The position numbers and the translations under genes were made by a program. Under the pieces are notes generated by a model. The model saw only the letters and a list, made by a program, of their open reading frames with translations, was not told the DNA's origin and did no database searches. This document shows, piece by piece, positions 62,634 to 64,000 of a stretch of 64,000 nucleotides of DNA. Where the stretch lies: contig NZ_CP034086.1 in the NCBI RefSeq assembly GCF_003855495.1, forward strand, positions 868,001 through 932,000, read 5' to 3'. The DNA comes from Methylocystis rosea. GTDB lineage: Bacteria > Pseudomonadota > Alphaproteobacteria > Rhizobiales > Beijerinckiaceae. Position 1 is the first letter of the stretch. Each line of letters opens with the position of its first letter.

Positions 62634-64000
62634 GGCTGCGGCGCGTGGCGCGACGCAGCGCTCCGACTCCGCGCCAAAACCCGTCGCGATCGTTGACATC
62701 GGCTCGAATTCGGTGCGTCTCGTCGCCTATCAGGCGCTCGCGCGCGCGCTGACCCCGATCTTCAACGAAAAAGCGATGTGCGGTCTCGGCAAGGGCGTCG
62801 TCACGACAGGTCGACTGCCCGACGAGGGCGTCGACAAGGCGATGAAGGCGCTGCGCCGCTATCGGACGCTTTGCGAGACGATGGGCGTCGACGACATCGA
62901 GGTGATCGCCACCGCGGCGGTGCGCGGCGCCAAGAACGGCGACGTTTTTCTGGACGCGGCGCGCGACGCCATTCAGCGCGACATTTCGCTGCTTTCCGGC
63001 CGTCGCGAAGCGGAGCTTTCCGCGCTAGGCGTCATTTCGGCGATCCATGAGCCGGACGGCGTCGTGGGCGATCTCGGCGGCGGGTCGCTCGAACTGATCG
63101 ACGTCCACAAGGAAGCGCTCGGCAAGGGGATCACCCTGCCGCTCGGCGGACTCGCGCTGATGGACGCCTCGCGGCGCTCCATGCGCGAGGCGACGCGCAT
63201 CGCCCGCAAGGCGATCGCCGACGCGAAGCCGCTCGATCATCTCAAGGGCCGCACCTTTTACGCGGTCGGCGGCACCTGGCGATCGCTCGCCAAACTCCAC
63301 ATGCGTCAGCGCAACTATGCGCTCGGCGTCATGCATCATTACCGCATCCAGACGAGCGAAGCCGCCGACTTCGCTGAACTTGTCGAACATATCGACAGTG
63401 AGGCGCTTGAGGACATCGACTTCGTTTCGGCGGCGCGCCGGCCTCTGCTTGCCTATGGCGCAATCGTGCTTGACGAGATCATCCGCCGCGCCAAGCCTCG
63501 CGAAATCGTCATTTCAGCCGCAGGCGTGCGTGAAGGCTTGTTGTATGAGCGCCTGTCGCCGGCCGAGCGGCGCGTCGACCCCTTGCTCGCCGCGACGCGC
63601 GAATTGGAAGCGACATTCGCCCGCGCGCCGGGCTATGGCGACGATCTCATCGATTGGACGGACGCCTATATGGAAAAGAGCGGCATAGACGAAACCGACG
63701 AGGAGCGCCGGCTGCGCCACGCCGCCTGCCTGCTCTCCGACATCGCGTGGCGCGCTCATCCCGAATATCGCGCGCAGCGCGCCATGAACATCGTGACGCA
63801 GGGGCCCTTCGTCGCCATTGATCATCCGGGCCGCGCCTTCCTGTCGCTTGCTATCGTCTTCCGTCACGAAGGACTCGACGGGGCGGAAGGCCTTGCGGAT
63901 CTGCGCACCCTGTTGACGACCCGTCTTTTCGCGCGCGCGCGCATTCTGGGAGCGCTCATGCGGGTCGCCTATTTATTGTCAGCGTCGATGCCCGGCGTGT
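62626..64000 (+). CDS. ppx: Exopolyphosphatase / guanosine pentaphosphate phosphohydrolase, 3' truncated
   Basis: The ATG at 62626 overlaps the ppk stop by eight bases; the frame stays open to the window end, giving about 458 residues. The actin-like ASKHA fold is evident: [17 protein letters not shown], the catalytic-Glu region around [13 protein letters not shown], and [12 protein letters not shown] and [16 protein letters not shown]. Degrades polyphosphate or pppGpp. Coupling of opposite activities in one operon allows tight control of polyphosphate level. Confidence 0.93.
   Translation, partial: MLEAAARGATQRSDSAPKPVAIVDIGSNSVRLVAYQALARALTPIFNEKAMCGLGKGVVTTGRLPDEGVDKAMKALRRYRTLCETMGVDDIEVIATAAVRGAKNGDVFLDAARDAIQRDISLLSGRREAELSALGVISAIHEPDGVVGDLGGGSLELIDVHKEALGKGITLPLGGLALMDASRRSMREATRIARKAIADAKPLDHLKGRTFYAVGGTWRSLAKLHMRQRNYALGVMHHYRIQTSEAADFAELVEHIDSEALEDIDFVSAARRPLLAYGAIVLDEIIRRAKPREIVISAAGVREGLLYERLSPAERRVDPLLAATRELEATFARAPGYGDDLIDWTDAYMEKSGIDETDEERRLRHAACLLSDIAWRAHPEYRAQRAMNIVTQGPFVAIDHPGRAFLSLAIVFRHEGLDGAEGLADLRTLLTTRLFARARILGALMRVAYLLSASMPGV

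Overview
The window looks like a piece of an alphaproteobacterial (Rhizobiales-type) chromosome with high GC. The evidence is the gene content and order: HdaA, an NDUFA12-type complex I subunit followed by DUF2155, aat-accC-accB-aroQ, divergent pepA and lptG-lptD, ppk-ppx, OlsA/OlsB-type ornithine-lipid acyltransferases, and a B12-dependent ribonucleotide reductase. Two MxaD-like SRPBCC proteins next to a YVTN beta-propeller protein hint at a methylotroph/methanotroph such as Methylocystis or Methylosinus. That last step is inference; no methane or methanol oxidation gene lies in the window.

Layout. 0-7.5 kb: a truncated periplasmic binding protein, a Cys-rich protein, glyS, a DUF559 nuclease-like cassette, trxB, two Gly/Trp-rich secreted proteins and an RlpA-like protein. 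7.5-23.8 kb: a prophage-derived island. It runs from a tyrosine integrase at its right end (reading leftward) through an excisionase-like gene, a replication-type HTH protein carrying iteron-like repeats, a compact head/tail module (metalloprotease-like, prohead protease, Nu1-like, GPZ-like tail protein, tape measure, lysin, DNA methyltransferase), and a left end with an Xre regulator, decayed ParB-like fragments and a HEPN-like gene. I see no large terminase, portal or major capsid gene. 23.8-34 kb: an outer-membrane barrel candidate, a stress-type membrane protein, an OlsB-like gene, nrdJ with DnaA boxes and an NrdR-like site upstream, an AT-rich SIR2-domain gene (candidate phage defence) and an OlsA-like gene. 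34-40.4 kb: secreted proteins, an RHH regulator with a PHB-depolymerase-type esterase, the SRPBCC/SRPBCC/YVTN cluster and an FAD monooxygenase. 40.4-50 kb: respiratory, lipid, shikimate, disulfide and LPS-export housekeeping genes. 50-64 kb: pepA, an AT-richer unknown gene, small stress-type proteins, holC, a methyltransferase, a polyamine-type ABC transporter without a binding protein, a CDP-alcohol phosphatidyltransferase, an AI-2E-family permease, hdaA, ppk and a truncated ppx.

A theme across the window is several families of short palindromic repeats, often arranged as head-to-head pairs like the BIMEs of enterobacteria. They do not only sit between genes. Two copies lie in frame inside glyS, and others supply a stop codon, a C-terminus or an N-terminus for at least six further genes. 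One pair forms 45-bp, 44/45-identical terminal inverted repeats around the DUF559 gene, which makes that gene a candidate agent of repeat spread.
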